Positions 47,027 to 56,728 of a stretch of DNA of 64,000 bases are shown here, one piece after another; the first letter of the stretch is position 1, and each line of letters starts with the position of its first letter. Source of the DNA: Planctomycetota bacterium (lineage in GTDB: Bacteria; Planctomycetota; Phycisphaerae; Phycisphaerales; UBA1924); assembly GCA_013285505.1 (NCBI GenBank), contig CP053450.1:852796-916795 (forward strand). The letters are read 5' to 3'. The notes beneath the pieces were generated by a model. That model worked only from the letters and a program-made list of their open reading frames with translations. It was not told the DNA's origin and ran no database searches. Position numbers and translations under genes: made by a program.

Positions 47027-49372
47027 ATGCGCACCAACCCCCGTCCTTTCCGGCCGAACGACTGTGCCCGAACGCCCGCTCGCAGACGCCTCGGATGGGT
47101 TGTGGCCGCCGGGCTGGCGTTGGCTGTCGCTGCGGTCTCGCCCGCGGCGGCCCAGCGTGCTGACCACAACATCGTGCTCCCGCAGAGCCGGGTGCTGCTG
47201 CCGGAGATCACCGAGTCGTCGGTGCGGATCGAGACGGTGGATGTCCGCGTGGCGATCCGCGAGCAGGTGGCGACCACGACGGTGGCGATCGAACTCCGCA
47301 ACCCGGCGGGGCGGGGCGCAGGAGTCGCGGCTGCTGATGCCGGTGCCCGACGGCGCTGCGGTGCGGCAGTTCCGGCTGGAGGGCCTGCCCAACGAGGGCA
47401 TCGCCAAGGTGCTGACCCGCGAGGAGGCGCGCCGCATCTATGAGGAGATCGTTCGCAAGACCCGCGACCCGGGCCTTATCGAGTTTGTCGGCTACAACCT
47501 CATCCAGTCGAGCGTGTTCCCGGTTCCGGCCAACGGCACGCAGCGGATGGAGCTTGTCTACGAGCAGGTGCTGCCGGCGGACGGCTCGCGGGTGGATTAC
47601 GTGTTGCCGCGATCGGAGTCGCTCGAGGCGTCGGGCGTGCGGTGGTCGATGAGCCGCGACGGTCGAGAGCCGCCCGGGCGATCGGTGCGGTCTATTCACC
47701 GAGCCACGAGTTGGCGACCGAGCGTCAGGCCGACGGTTCGGTGCGCGTGACGGTGCCGGCGACGTCGGCGGCCAATCCCGGGGCGTTCCGGCTGAGCTAC
47801 GTGCTGACCCAGCCCGACGGGCTGGCGGCGTCGATCCTGGCCTACCCGGACCGGCGCGTCGGAGCGACTGGCGACGGCGGGTACTTCATGCTGCTGCTGG
47901 GGTTGCCGGCGGATGTGGCCCGGCCCACGCTTCGGCGGGAGGTGACGCTGGTGCTCGACCGCTCGGGCTCGATGCGGGGGCAGAAGATCGAACAGGCCCG
48001 CGAGGCGGCGATGCAGGTGCTGGGGGGGCTGGCCGAGGGTGAGTTGTTCAACATCGTGGACTACTCCGACAGCATCGAGAGCTTTGCGCCCGCGCCTGTC
48101 GCCAAGACCGCCGAGTCTCTGGCGAGGGCGGAGAAGTACCTCTCGGGCCTCGCGGCGGTGGGGGGGACCAACATCCACGACGCGCTGGTGCGGGCGCTCA
48201 GCGCCGAGCCTGCGGAGGGCGTGCTGCCGATGGTGCTGTTCCTGACCGACGGGCTCGCGACGGTGGGCATCAGTGAGGAGCGCGACATCCGCGAGGCGGC
48301 ACGCAAGGCCAACGCGCACGGCCGGCGGATCTTCTCGTTCGGGGTCGGGTTTGATGTCAACTCACCGCTGCTGAGCGCGCTCTCGAGTGCGTCTCGCGGC
48401 ACGCCCACGTTTGTGCTTCCAGACGAGGACATCGAGGTCAAGGTGGGGCAGGTGTTCAAGCGGCTGCAGGGGCCGGTGATGGTGGCGCCCGAGCTGACGT
48501 TTGCAACGGTCACTCCTCAGACGTTCGCGACCGCGCCGCTGCGGGAGATCCTGCCGGGCTCGCTCAACGACGTGTTCGAGGGCGAGCAGGTGCTGGTGTT
48601 GGGCCAGTACATGTCGCGGGAGCCGGTGCGGTTCACGCTGACCGGGACGGACGCTGCGGGAGAGCCTGTTGCGTACGAGGTGACCTTCGACCCGAAGAAC
48701 GCGGGTGTGCAGCACAGCTACGTGCCGCGGATCTGGGCGATGCGGAAGATCGGTGCGTTGACCGACGAGATCCGTCAGTCGGGTGCCGACGGGGGCTCGC
48801 CGGATTCGGAACTGGTGGACGAGGTGATCCGGCTCTCGACCGAGTTCGGGATCCTGACCGAGTACACGGCCTTCTTGGCGGCCGAGGAGAACGAGATGCT
48901 GCGTCTGGGCTTCGAGGGCAGTGCGGCGGCGAATGCGCCGATGGAGGTTCTCCAGCGCGCGGCACGGGAGAATCTGGATGCTGGCAGTCGGCGTCGTTCG
49001 GGCGAAAGCGCGATCCTGCAGGACCTGAACGCCAAGCAGCAGGCCGACGCGACCTCGCTGAACCCCCGCAACCAATTGCTCTACGCGCAGGGCGGCGGCC
49101 GCGGCGCTCGCGACCTCGGCGAGTCGTCTTTCGTCAGCGTTCGGCAGAACGCCGACATGACGCTCTACCGTCGCGGCGAACGCTGGCTGGACGCCCGGCT
49201 TCTCGACACGCCCGACGCCGAGCCCGAGCGGGTGATCGAGTTTGCCAGCGACGAGTACTTCGCCCTGGCGACCCGGCTGGCGGGTGAGAACCGCCAGAGC
49301 GTGCTGGCGGTGGCGGGCGACGTCTACCTGCTGCTGGACGGGACGCGAACGCTTGTGCGGCAGACGCCGTAA
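47027..49372 (+). CDS. VIT and von Willebrand factor A domain protein, frameshifted as assembled
   Basis: About 780 aa, exported (LGWVVAAGLALAVAAVSPAAAQ). The VIT domain (about 50-190) includes LPEITESSVRIETVDVRVAIREQ, PVPDGAAVRQFRLEG and IYEEIVRKTRDPGLIEFVGYNLI. The VWA domain (about 300-480) has the metal site DRSGS in LVLDRSGSMRGQKIEQ, plus GGTNIHDAL and FLTDGLATVG. The frame changes at 47311-47318 (one extra base) and near 47672-47682 (two extra or one missing). ATG 47027 has AGGAG. This resembles inter-alpha-trypsin-inhibitor-like proteins of Gram-negative bacteria; partner unknown. Confidence 0.83.
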
Positions 49373-49439
49373 GAGGGGTGAACCTCCGGCCGAGCGGTCG
49401 GTATACACGGGGGGCCCTCTGAGACCTTCTTCCCCCTCA

Positions 49440-49476
49440 CGCCCGAGCCGGGTTCATCCCCGGCCGGGCGTTTTTC
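49440..49476 (+). terminator. Rho-independent terminator after the VIT-VWA gene
   Basis: CGCCCG-A-GCCGGG stem, TTCATC loop, CCCGGC-C-GGGCG stem, then TTTTTC. It separates the VIT-VWA gene from the two-component pair. Confidence 0.85.
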
Positions 49477-49565
49477 TGAGCGGGTGCGGGTAGACTCGCG
49501 TGGGGCCGCGTGCGGGCCCTGCCGATTTGCCCCTCTCGCGCGAGCTTGTCGTGCTCGCGGCCCCG

Positions 49566-50312
49566 ATGGAGTCTGCTGTGGCCCTTGCCCGAGTCCTAGT
49601 TGTGGAAGACGATGCCGCGATCAGGCGGGGTGTGAGCGATGCGCTGGAGATGTCCGGCTACGCCGTGCTGCAGGCGTCGGACGGTCGCGAGGGATTCGAG
49701 ACCGCCTCTTCGGCGGAGATCGATCTGGTGCTGCTGGATATCTCGATGCCCAAGCGTGACGGGCTGAGCGTGCTGGAGGAGCTGCGGCTGTTGCGGCCGG
49801 GGCTGCCGGTGATCTTCCTGACCGCGCGGGGCGAGGCGGAGGACAAGGTCCGCGGCCTGCGTCTCGGGGCCGATGATTACGTTGTCAAACCGTTCAATGC
49901 CGCGGAGTTGCTGGCGCGGGTGGAGGCGGTGCTCCGGCGGTCGGCCGAGCGGCCGAAGCGGCTCGAGCGGTTGTCGTTGCACGGGCGGACGTTCGACTTT
50001 GCCCGGCGTGAGGTGGTCTTCGACGACGGGCGTCGCGTGGTGCTGGCGCAGCGCGAGGCGGAGGTGCTCGAGTTTCTTGTCTCCAACCGGGGGCGGGCGA
50101 TCTCGCGTGATGAGCTGCTGCAGCGGGTCTGGTGCATCGACCCGCGTGGCACGCACACGCGGACGGTGGACATGGCGATCGCGCGGCTTCGGGAGCAGCT
50201 CGGGGACGATGGCACCGGGCCGGGCCTGGTGCTGACGGTGCGGGGCAAGGGGTACATGTTTGCGGCCGCGGCGAGCGAGGCGGCGTTGCCCAACCCGGCG
50301 GACGGATCATGA
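49566..50312 (+). CDS. OmpR-type response regulator
   Basis: 248 aa. Receiver domain (about 8-120): acidic pair EDD in LVVEDDAAI, phospho-acceptor Asp in IDLVLLDISMPK, Thr in FLTARGE, Lys in DDYVVKPFN. C-terminal winged helix (about 145-235) with LAQREAEVLEFLVSNRGRAISRDELLQRVW and the recognition helix RTVDMAIARLREQL, so it binds DNA and controls transcription. ATG 49566 is preferred; an in-frame start at 49500 exists. The stop overlaps the kinase ATG by 4 nt. Confidence 0.92.
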   Translation: MESAVALARVLVVEDDAAIRRGVSDALEMSGYAVLQASDGREGFETASSAEIDLVLLDISMPKRDGLSVLEELRLLRPGLPVIFLTARGEAEDKVRGLRLGADDYVVKPFNAAELLARVEAVLRRSAERPKRLERLSLHGRTFDFARREVVFDDGRRVVLAQREAEVLEFLVSNRGRAISRDELLQRVWCIDPRGTHTRTVDMAIARLREQLGDDGTGPGLVLTVRGKGYMFAAAASEAALPNPADGS

Positions 50313-52390
50313 ACTCTCACCGCCGACTCACGTGGCTGATCTTTGCGGTGTGCGCGCTGCTGTTGGTGGACGGGCTCGGGTGGGTGACGTGGCAGGTGCT
50401 GCGGCTGGAGCGGAGCGAGCGCTTTGCGCGCCAGGATGCGCAGCTGCAGGAGGCGGTGCGGCTTTCGCTTTGGCGGATGGACGGGATGCTGAGCCCGATC
50501 ATCGCGGCCGAGACCGGGCGGCCGTACTTCCAGTACCGGGCGTTCTACCCGGCGGCCCGGGCGTACAACCAGATGTGGGAGCCTGTGGGGGCTGGCGAGG
50601 TGCTGGTGCCTTCGCCGCTGCTCTCGGGGCCGCAGGAGTACATCCGGCTGCACTTTGAGAGCACGCCGGAGGGCTGGCTGACCTCGCCCCAGGCACCCGA
50701 CGCCACGCTGCGGGACCGGCTCAACGCCGAGTCGTTGCCGCTGGCGGACATGCTGACGGTCGAGCGTCGGCTGGTGGAGCTGAACTCGATCCTGCGGGGC
50801 ACGAGTTTCCAAGAGGACCCGAGCGCGTTTCTGGCCGCGCCGAGCCGCGAGCGGCGGGCCGACGCCGACGAGCCCGCGCTCAACGCGGCCGAGAGGGAGC
50901 TGCGACTGCTGGCCAAGCAGTCTCCGTCGCCGGTCGAGAGCGACAACGTCGGCGGCAGGCGAGATCCGCAGGCGCAGGAGAGCGAGAACGACCGGTCGGT
51001 CGTCGAGTATGAAGCCCGGCAGCAGACCATCGCGCGCGCGCAGGGCCGCAATGAGGCAAACGAGCTTTCTGGCCGCGATGGCCAGCGGCTCGAGGCGGAT
51101 GACCGGACGGTGGCGGGCGAGTCCGCCGTGCTGGCTCCCGAAGCGGCCGCGTCCGACGAGATGAGGCTCTCGGCGGCGCTGGAGTCTTCAGAGGGCGGCG
51201 GGGGAGGGCAGGACTCCGGGGCGGTGACGCAGGGCAGTTTCACGCCGGTCTGGCGGGCGAACCCGACGACGGGCGAGGCCGAGCTCCTGTTCGTCCGGGT
51301 GGTGACCGTGAACGGGCGGGAGCTGCTGCAGGGGTTCTGGGTGGACTGGCCGCGGCTGCGGGCCGATCTGCTCGCGTCGGTGGCGGACCTGTTGCCGGAG
51401 GCAGAGCTGGAGCCGATCGGGGCGTTGATCCCTTCTCGGCTGGCGAGCGGGCAGCTCGCGGGGCCGGCGGGCGGGCTCGCCAGCGCCGGCCGACTGTTGG
51501 CGAGTGTGCCCGCGGTGCTCGCGCCGGGGGTGACTGCGCAGCCGGCGCTCTCGGGGCTGACACCGACCCGGATCGTGCTGGTGGTGGCGTGGCTGGCGGT
51601 CGTGGCGGCGGTGGTGGCGATCGGGCTGGTGTTGCGTGCGTCGTTGGCGTTGTCGGAGCGGCGCGGGCGGTTTGTTTCGGCGGTGACGCACGAGCTGCGC
51701 ACCCCGCTGACGACGTTCTGCCTCTACTCGCAGATGCTCGCCGACGGCATGGTGCAGGGCGAGGACCGCCGGCGCGAGTACCTCTCGACGCTCAAGCGCG
51801 AGTCGGAGCGGCTGGCGACGATCGTGGAGAATGTGTTGATCTATGCGCGGACGGGCAATCGGGTCAGCGCCGGTGAGCCGCGGCCGGTGCGGTCGTTGCT
51901 CGAGGCGGTCGTGCCGCTGCTCGAGCAGCGCACCGAGCAGGCGGGGATGGACCTGGAGGTTGACGTGGACCTTTCCGGGTCGCTTTCGGTGGCGGCCGAC
52001 GCGGCCTCGCTGGATCGGGTGCTCGGGAATTTGGTGGACAACGCCTGCAAGTACGCGTCAGAAGCTGATGACCGGCGGGTGACGCTCCGCGTGCGCGAGG
52101 CGGGCAACGGGGTCGAGTTCCGGGTGCGTGACCGGGGGCCGGGGGTGGCCCCACGCGAGCGGCGGCGGATCTTCAGCCCGTTCACCCGTGCCCGCACGCA
52201 TGCTGCGGACGGCTCGTCGGGCCTGGGGTTGGGGCTGGCCCTGGCCCGGACTGTGGCCAGATCGCTCGGGGGCGAGTTGCGGCTGGCGGTTCCGGCCGAG
52301 CCCGGGGCCGAGTTCGTGTTCTGGCTCCCGGCGGAGGCGGGCGAGCCCGGGGGTGCTGCCGCGATGAATCCGCCGGCCGAACGGGGATGA
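50309..52390 (+). CDS. Sensor histidine kinase paired with the response regulator
   Basis: 693 aa. Helix 1 at about 8-28 (LIFAVCALLLVDGLGWVTW), a large exported sensor region of about 380 residues, helix 2 at about 425-447 (IVLVVAWLAVVAAVVAIGLVL), then the kinase core: H-box VTHELRTPLTTF with the phosphorylated His, N-box DNACKYA, G1 RDRGPGV, F-box IFSPFTR and G2 SSGLGLGLALAR. The sensor is split by a charged low-complexity stretch (about 185-330) of Glu, Arg, Ala and Ser. ATG 50309 overlaps the regulator stop, so both are co-translated. Signal unknown. Confidence 0.92.
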   Translation: MNSHRRLTWLIFAVCALLLVDGLGWVTWQVLRLERSERFARQDAQLQEAVRLSLWRMDGMLSPIIAAETGRPYFQYRAFYPAARAYNQMWEPVGAGEVLVPSPLLSGPQEYIRLHFESTPEGWLTSPQAPDATLRDRLNAESLPLADMLTVERRLVELNSILRGTSFQEDPSAFLAAPSRERRADADEPALNAAERELRLLAKQSPSPVESDNVGGRRDPQAQESENDRSVVEYEARQQTIARAQGRNEANELSGRDGQRLEADDRTVAGESAVLAPEAAASDEMRLSAALESSEGGGGGQDSGAVTQGSFTPVWRANPTTGEAELLFVRVVTVNGRELLQGFWVDWPRLRADLLASVADLLPEAELEPIGALIPSRLASGQLAGPAGGLASAGRLLASVPAVLAPGVTAQPALSGLTPTRIVLVVAWLAVVAAVVAIGLVLRASLALSERRGRFVSAVTHELRTPLTTFCLYSQMLADGMVQGEDRRREYLSTLKRESERLATIVENVLIYARTGNRVSAGEPRPVRSLLEAVVPLLEQRTEQAGMDLEVDVDLSGSLSVAADAASLDRVLGNLVDNACKYASEADDRRVTLRVREAGNGVEFRVRDRGPGVAPRERRRIFSPFTRARTHAADGSSGLGLGLALARTVARSLGGELRLAVPAEPGAEFVFWLPAEAGEPGGAAAMNPPAERG

Positions 52391-52452
52391 CTCGGCGCGG
52401 GTTCGCCCTATACTTGCAGCCCGTCGGCCGATGGGCCGAAGGAGAAGCTCGC

Positions 52453-52526
52453 GGGCCTATAGCTCAGTTGGCTAGAGCGCGCCCCTGATAAGGGCGAGGT
52501 CACAGGTTCAAGTCCTGTTAGGCCCA
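52453..52526 (+). tRNA. tRNA-Ile (GAT)
   Basis: Acceptor stem GGGCCTA / TAGGCCC, D-arm AGCTCAGTTGGCTAGAGC, anticodon loop CTGATAA with anticodon GAT at 52487-52489, T-arm ACAGGTTCAAGTCCTGT, discriminator A. CCA is not encoded. TATACT at 52409-52414 could be its -10 element. Confidence 0.95.
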
Positions 52527-52750
52527 CTTCGGATCAGGACCGGGAAGCGCGAGCGACCCGGTCCTGTTTCTTTTGGCGGCCACCCCCGGCGCGGGTGTGG
52601 GCACGGCCGCGGGGGGATGTGCGCATCGCAAGGCCCGGGCGGCGAACACATACACTGTCGCGGCGGTCATGGATGCCGCTCGGTGGACGACCCGCTCTTG
52701 CGATGCCAGACTCCCGCGAACCGCACCCTCTCGCCGATTGAATCAGCAGC

Positions 52751-53737
52751 ATGCCAGACCAGAAAACGTTCATGGGCGATTTCAGACGGTTCTTCGGCCG
52801 CGGGCTCGGCATCCTGTTGCCTTCGGTGCTCACGCTCTGGATTCTGTTCCAGCTGCTGCTGTTTCTGAACAACAACATCGGCGAGCCGATCAACCGCGGC
52901 GTGCGCATCGCGGTGATCGAGATCTACCCGAGGCTGGTGGACGAGGAGAAGCTGCCGGGCTGGTTCCGCGTGAAGGACACCGAGATCGCCGAGGCCCGAG
53001 CGGGCCGGGTGTTCCGGAGCATCAACGAGATGCCCGACGCGCGGGTCCGTGAACTGCTCCGGCGGGCGAAGTTCCGTGATGCGTGGCAGAGCCACTGGTA
53101 TCTGCAGGCGACGGGGCTGATCATCGCCATCGTGGTGATCTACTTCGCGGGTCGGCTGCTCGGGGGCTATCTTGGCCGCCGCGTGTACGAGCGGCTGGAG
53201 GCGCTGCTGGCGAAGGTGCCCGGCTTCAAGCAGGTCTACCCGCACGTCAAGCAGGTGGTGCAGATGGTGCTCGGCGACCGGCCGATCGCGTTCAATCGGG
53301 TGGTGATGGCCCAGTACCCCCGCAAGGGGATCTGGACGATCGGGCTGGTGACCGGCCCGTCGCTCAAGCTCATCGCCGAGGAGATGCAGGCGGACGTGGT
53401 GACCGTGTTCATCCCGACGAGCCCCACGCCGTTCACCGGGTTTGCGATCAATCTGCCGTCGGCCGAACTGGTCGATCTGCCGATGAGCGTGGAGGAGGCC
53501 CTGCGATTCTTTGTGACCGGCGGAGTGCTCGTGCCCGACCGGTTGGCCAACGAGGCGCTGGAGAGCCGCGGCGGGGGCACGCTCGCAACCCCGACGCCAC
53601 CCGGGTCGGATTCTCCACCGCCGCCGACCCCCCGCCGAGCGAGGCCTGAGCCGGGGCACAGACGGGGATATGATGCCCCTTGGGCCCGGACGCCCTTGCC
53701 ACGCAACACCCCCACGGAGCGACCCGATGCGGATTGA
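52751..53737 (+). CDS. DUF502-family membrane protein
   Basis: 328 aa as read. Two helices (LGILLPSVLTLWILFQLLLFL and LQATGLIIAIVVIYFAGRLLGGYL) and the DUF502 core: KVPGFKQVYPHVKQVVQMVL, RKGIWTIGLVTG, VTVFIPTSPTPFTGF and SVEEALRFFVTGGVLVP. Function unknown. The last 45 residues are Pro/Arg-rich and overlap hpf by 11 nt. A C6 run at 53628-53633 may be wrong: two fewer C residues would end the protein at PSEA with a stop at 53647-53649, before the hpf ribosome site. ATG 52751. Confidence 0.85.
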   Translation: MPDQKTFMGDFRRFFGRGLGILLPSVLTLWILFQLLLFLNNNIGEPINRGVRIAVIEIYPRLVDEEKLPGWFRVKDTEIAEARAGRVFRSINEMPDARVRELLRRAKFRDAWQSHWYLQATGLIIAIVVIYFAGRLLGGYLGRRVYERLEALLAKVPGFKQVYPHVKQVVQMVLGDRPIAFNRVVMAQYPRKGIWTIGLVTGPSLKLIAEEMQADVVTVFIPTSPTPFTGFAINLPSAELVDLPMSVEEALRFFVTGGVLVPDRLANEALESRGGGTLATPTPPGSDSPPPPTPRRARPEPGHRRGYDAPWARTPLPRNTPTERPDAD

Positions 53738-54038
53738 TGTCGTCGGAAGAAACCTGGAGATCACGCCCGCGATCAAGGATTACGCGCAGAGCAAGGCGGA
53801 CAAGTTCCCGAAGTACTTCGACGGCGTGCAGGCCACGACCATCACGGTGAGCAAGGACGATCATCACACCCACGGCCGCTTCGATGTCGACATGGTGATC
53901 GACGTCGAGAAGCACTCGAATTTCATCGCCAAGGCCCACGACCCCGACCTCTACGCGGCGGTCGATCAGGCGTTTGCCAAGGCCCAGCGTCAGCTCCACG
54001 ACTTCAAAGAGAAGCTCAAGCAGAACAACCACCGCTGA
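53727..54038 (+). CDS. hpf: Ribosome hibernation-promoting factor, short form
   Basis: 103 aa. The S30AE domain is complete: MRIDVVGRNLEITPAIKDYAQSK, KYFDGVQATTITVSKDDHHTHG, FDVDMVIDVEKHSNFIAKAHDPDLYAAVDQA and the final basic helix QRQLHDFKEKLKQNN. It binds the 30S subunit and silences ribosomes in stationary phase. ATG 53727 follows CGGAG. As in Proteobacteria, it lies directly upstream of ptsN and an HPr gene. Confidence 0.93.
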   Translation: MRIDVVGRNLEITPAIKDYAQSKADKFPKYFDGVQATTITVSKDDHHTHGRFDVDMVIDVEKHSNFIAKAHDPDLYAAVDQAFAKAQRQLHDFKEKLKQNNHR

Positions 54039-54105
54039 CCCGGCCGACCGATCGTCACCAATCACGCTCGCCCTCCCCCGGGGCCCTCGGAGTGAACGCA
54101 ACACC

Positions 54106-54579
54106 ATGAAGCTCAGCTCGCTTGTCAAAGACGGAGCCATTGTCCCGCAGCTTGCCGCCAGGGAGCGGGACGAGGTCATCACCGAACTGCTCGACGCATT
54201 GATCGCCTCCGGCGCGATCGACGCGGGCCTCCGCGACGAGCTGATCCGCTGCGTGCTCGACCGAGAGCGGAAGGGCTCCACAGGTTTCGGGAAGGGCGTC
54301 GCGGTGCCGCACGTCAAGCACGCGTCGATCACCGAGATGAACGCCGCGATCGGACTGAGCGCCGGCGGTGTGGATTTCAACGCGCTCGACAAGCAGCCGG
54401 TCTACTCGGTCTTTCTGCTGCTGAGCCCCGAGGACCAGCCCGAGGACCATCTCCACGCGATGGAGGTGATCTTCAAGAATCTGAGCAAGGACACGTTCCG
54501 CAGGTTCCTCCGCCAGGCGACCTCGGCCGAGGAGGTCCGCACACTTCTCGTCGAGGCCGACGAGCAGCAGCTCGGCTGA
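54106..54579 (+). CDS. ptsN: PTS IIA (PtsN-like) protein
   Basis: 157 aa. EIIA of the fructose/nitrogen type: active-site His in KGVAVPHVKHASI, preceded by RERKGSTGFGKG and followed by AAIGLSAGGVDFNALDKQPVYSVFLLLSP. No membrane IIB/IIC part is attached, so a regulatory role is more likely than sugar uptake. ATG 54106 begins the conserved MKLSSLVKDGAIVPQL. It follows hpf by 67 nt and precedes ptsH by 66 nt. Confidence 0.91.
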   Translation: MKLSSLVKDGAIVPQLAARERDEVITELLDALIASGAIDAGLRDELIRCVLDRERKGSTGFGKGVAVPHVKHASITEMNAAIGLSAGGVDFNALDKQPVYSVFLLLSPEDQPEDHLHAMEVIFKNLSKDTFRRFLRQATSAEEVRTLLVEADEQQLG

Positions 54580-54645
54580 TCCGGCGTCGGGCCGTTGTGC
54601 CCGTCACGTTCTGTGTTTCATCCCTTCCCTGCCCGGGAGCGCACC

Positions 54646-54918
54646 TTGGCGCGTCAGACTCTCCATGCCACGATCGTCAACCGCCTCGGGCTCCACGCCC
54701 GACCGGCGATGGCGTTTGTGGACTGCGCCAGCGCCTACTCCAGCACCGTCCGGGTCCGCAAGGGTGACACCGAGGTCGACGGCAAGTCGATCATGCAGAT
54801 GATGATGCTCGCGGCCACAAAGGGCACCACGCTCGAGGTCACGGCCGAGGGCGACGACGCCTCCGAAGCCCTCAAGGCACTCGACAGGCTCATCGCGGCG
54901 GGTTTCGACGAGGAGTAG
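54646..54918 (+). CDS. ptsH: HPr phosphocarrier protein
   Basis: 90 aa. Phosphorylated His in VNRLGLHARPAMAFV and the Ser46-type site in DGKSIMQMMMLAA. It transfers phosphate from enzyme I to EIIA. The TTG start at 54646 has GGGAG upstream and gives family length; the frame is open further upstream to 54595 without domain support. Enzyme I is not in the window. Confidence 0.92.
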   Translation: MARQTLHATIVNRLGLHARPAMAFVDCASAYSSTVRVRKGDTEVDGKSIMQMMMLAATKGTTLEVTAEGDDASEALKALDRLIAAGFDEE

Positions 54919-55071
54919 GCCCGCGCCATTGTCAGAGGCCGCACAATCAAGCCCAATCCCCCCGTTTGGCCGCCGCCGCCGCTGGCGTTCTCGCGGTGTG
55001 TTTGGCACGGTGTCTTCCGGGGAATGCCGCGGTGAATTTCGTGCCGCGGCAGTGGAACGGAGGAATGTGTG

Positions 55072-55989
55072 ATGCCGCTCAGTCAACGAACGATCCCGAT
55101 CGCCCTTCTCATCTTTGCCGTCGGCGGAACGAATGCCGCGATCGCACAGAGTGATGACGGGGACGATCTGCCCGACGCCGTGACCCTCACGGGCACCGTC
55201 CGAGACTTCCTCGGCCGTGACCAGCAGGGCGGGCACGACGATTTCCAGTGGCAGCCCAAGAAAGCCAACGGATACGGCGCCTACGGGCACTACATCGATG
55301 TGTGCGCCGACGAGCTCGACGAGGACGGCAAGCCGGTCTTCAACTCCCAGGGCCGCCGGGTGACGCGCCAGTGGAAGGACGGGAACGGCAACGAGATCAT
55401 GCGGCCCCGCAGCTACATGCTGGGCATGGACGGCGATTCGCTCGGTGCCGCCGAGAGTTCGGGCCTGGCCGTCCACGACGCCGAGGGCTTTGCGCAGTGG
55501 TTCCGCGACGTGCCGGGGGTGAACCTCAGCAGCTCGCTCCCGATCACCCTGCACCGCGAGCCGGGCACGAACAAGTACGTCTTCGACGACAAGCAGGACC
55601 CCATGTTCTCTGGCCTCGGCGGGTTCTTCCCGATCAACAACGAGCTCTTCGGTAACTACAACAACACGGGCAAGAACTTCCACTTCACCTTCGAGCTGGC
55701 GACCGAGTTCGTCTATGACGCTGACGCCGAGCAGGAGTTCAGGTTCATCGGCGACGACGATGTCTGGGTCTTCATCGACGGCAGGCTCGTGATCGACCTC
55801 GGCGGTGTGCACGGGGCGATGGACCAGACCATCCTCCTCGACCGCCTCTCCTGGCTCGAGGACGGGGAGACCTACACCCTCCACTTCTTCTTCGCCGAGC
55901 GGCACACGACGCAGTCCAACTTCCGCGTCGAGACGACGCTGCAGCTCCGCGACATCCGCGTCCCCACGGTCTCGGGTCTCTACGACTGA
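55072..55989 (+). CDS. Fibro-slime domain protein
   Basis: 305 aa, exported (IPIALLIFAVGGTNAAIAQ). The fibro-slime domain shows GTVRDFLGRDQQGGHDDFQW near the start, then FTFELATEFVYD, FIGDDDVWVFIDGRLVIDLGGVHG and TLHFFFAERHTTQSNFRVETTL, the last two being its hallmark (PA14-like fold). Such domains occur in secreted slime and adhesion proteins of Fibrobacter and Myxococcota. ATG 55072 follows GGAGG at 55059-55063; GTG 55069 is an alternative. A terminator follows. No sorting tail. Confidence 0.88.
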   Translation: MPLSQRTIPIALLIFAVGGTNAAIAQSDDGDDLPDAVTLTGTVRDFLGRDQQGGHDDFQWQPKKANGYGAYGHYIDVCADELDEDGKPVFNSQGRRVTRQWKDGNGNEIMRPRSYMLGMDGDSLGAAESSGLAVHDAEGFAQWFRDVPGVNLSSSLPITLHREPGTNKYVFDDKQDPMFSGLGGFFPINNELFGNYNNTGKNFHFTFELATEFVYDADAEQEFRFIGDDDVWVFIDGRLVIDLGGVHGAMDQTILLDRLSWLEDGETYTLHFFFAERHTTQSNFRVETTLQLRDIRVPTVSGLYD

Positions 55990-56019
55990 TCGCGCAGCCG
56001 AAACGCTGACCCCACCCCA

Positions 56020-56058
56020 CGCCCGTCCGCAGTTGTTGCGGCGGGCGATTTTTGTTTT
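56020..56058 (+). terminator. Rho-independent terminator after the fibro-slime gene
   Basis: CGCCCGTCCGC and GCGGCGGGCG form an imperfect stem around AGTTGTT, followed by ATTTTTGTTTTT. Confidence 0.82.
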
Positions 56059-56119
56059 TCGGAGTATGGCGCCGTCCCTCGCGTTCCACCGGATCGTGGT
56101 GCGATGGTCCACCGGGGGG

Positions 56120-56500
56120 TTATCGCCGGTAGCGGGTCCGCGCGTTGTCGTAGTACCGCCGCTGCGGGCCGTAGGAGTAGTACCGCCCCGGCTGCTCGTA
56201 CACCCGGATCAGGATCGGGCGACGCAGGCTCGGCCGCTCAGGCTCCGGCCACGCGGACGTGGCCAGCACGGGATCAACCGTCCGCGGGCTGAGTTCGCTG
56301 TCGTTGCGGCTGAGAATCCACTCGGGTGCCGGCTGGCCCGGCGACGCCGACAGGGCGGGACCAGGCAGCACACTGCTCCACGAGCCACCGGCCCCCGGCT
56401 GGGGTGCCACGGAAAGTCTCGTCGAACGGGACTCCGTGCAGCCGGTCAGGGCCGCCACGGCTGCTCCCACCACCACGATGGCTGCCAGGCGTCTTTGCAT
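56120..56500 (-). CDS. Small lipoprotein of unknown function
   Basis: 126 aa. Lipoprotein signal MQRRLAAIVVVGAAVAALTGC with lipobox LTGC, then a Pro/Ser-rich stretch and a C-terminus rich in Tyr and Arg (GRYYSYGPQRRYYDNARTRYRR). No domain is recognised. ATG 56500 starts the lipoprotein signal; the open frame continues to 56605 without support. It is convergent with the fibro-slime gene and divergent from rmlA. Confidence 0.7.
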   Translation of the reverse strand: MQRRLAAIVVVGAAVAALTGCTESRSTRLSVAPQPGAGGSWSSVLPGPALSASPGQPAPEWILSRNDSELSPRTVDPVLATSAWPEPERPSLRRPILIRVYEQPGRYYSYGPQRRYYDNARTRYRR

Positions 56501-56728
56501 GTTCTCCCAGACTACAAACGCCGCGCCACCAGCGCGACCACCACTCCAGTGTATATGCGCAAGGTTTGCCCGGTGTTCCCACGCACCGTGTCGCGGAAAC
56601 ACCACACGCTTCGTCGCTTTCTGGCACCACGGCGTGGCCTTGGCGGGCCGGGCAGCCGATAAGATCCCAGGTCAGCGCGGCCGCCCCGCGCAGGATTCTG
56701 GGGCTCAGACGCTTGGAGGGAGTAGCAG
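56501..56728. promoter_or_regulatory. Divergent promoter region between the lipoprotein gene and rmlA
   Basis: 228 bp without a gene. GGAGGGAG at 56715-56722 is the rmlA ribosome site. Promoter elements are not certain; GATAAG near 56660 is the best -10-like hexamer for rmlA. Confidence 0.35.
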
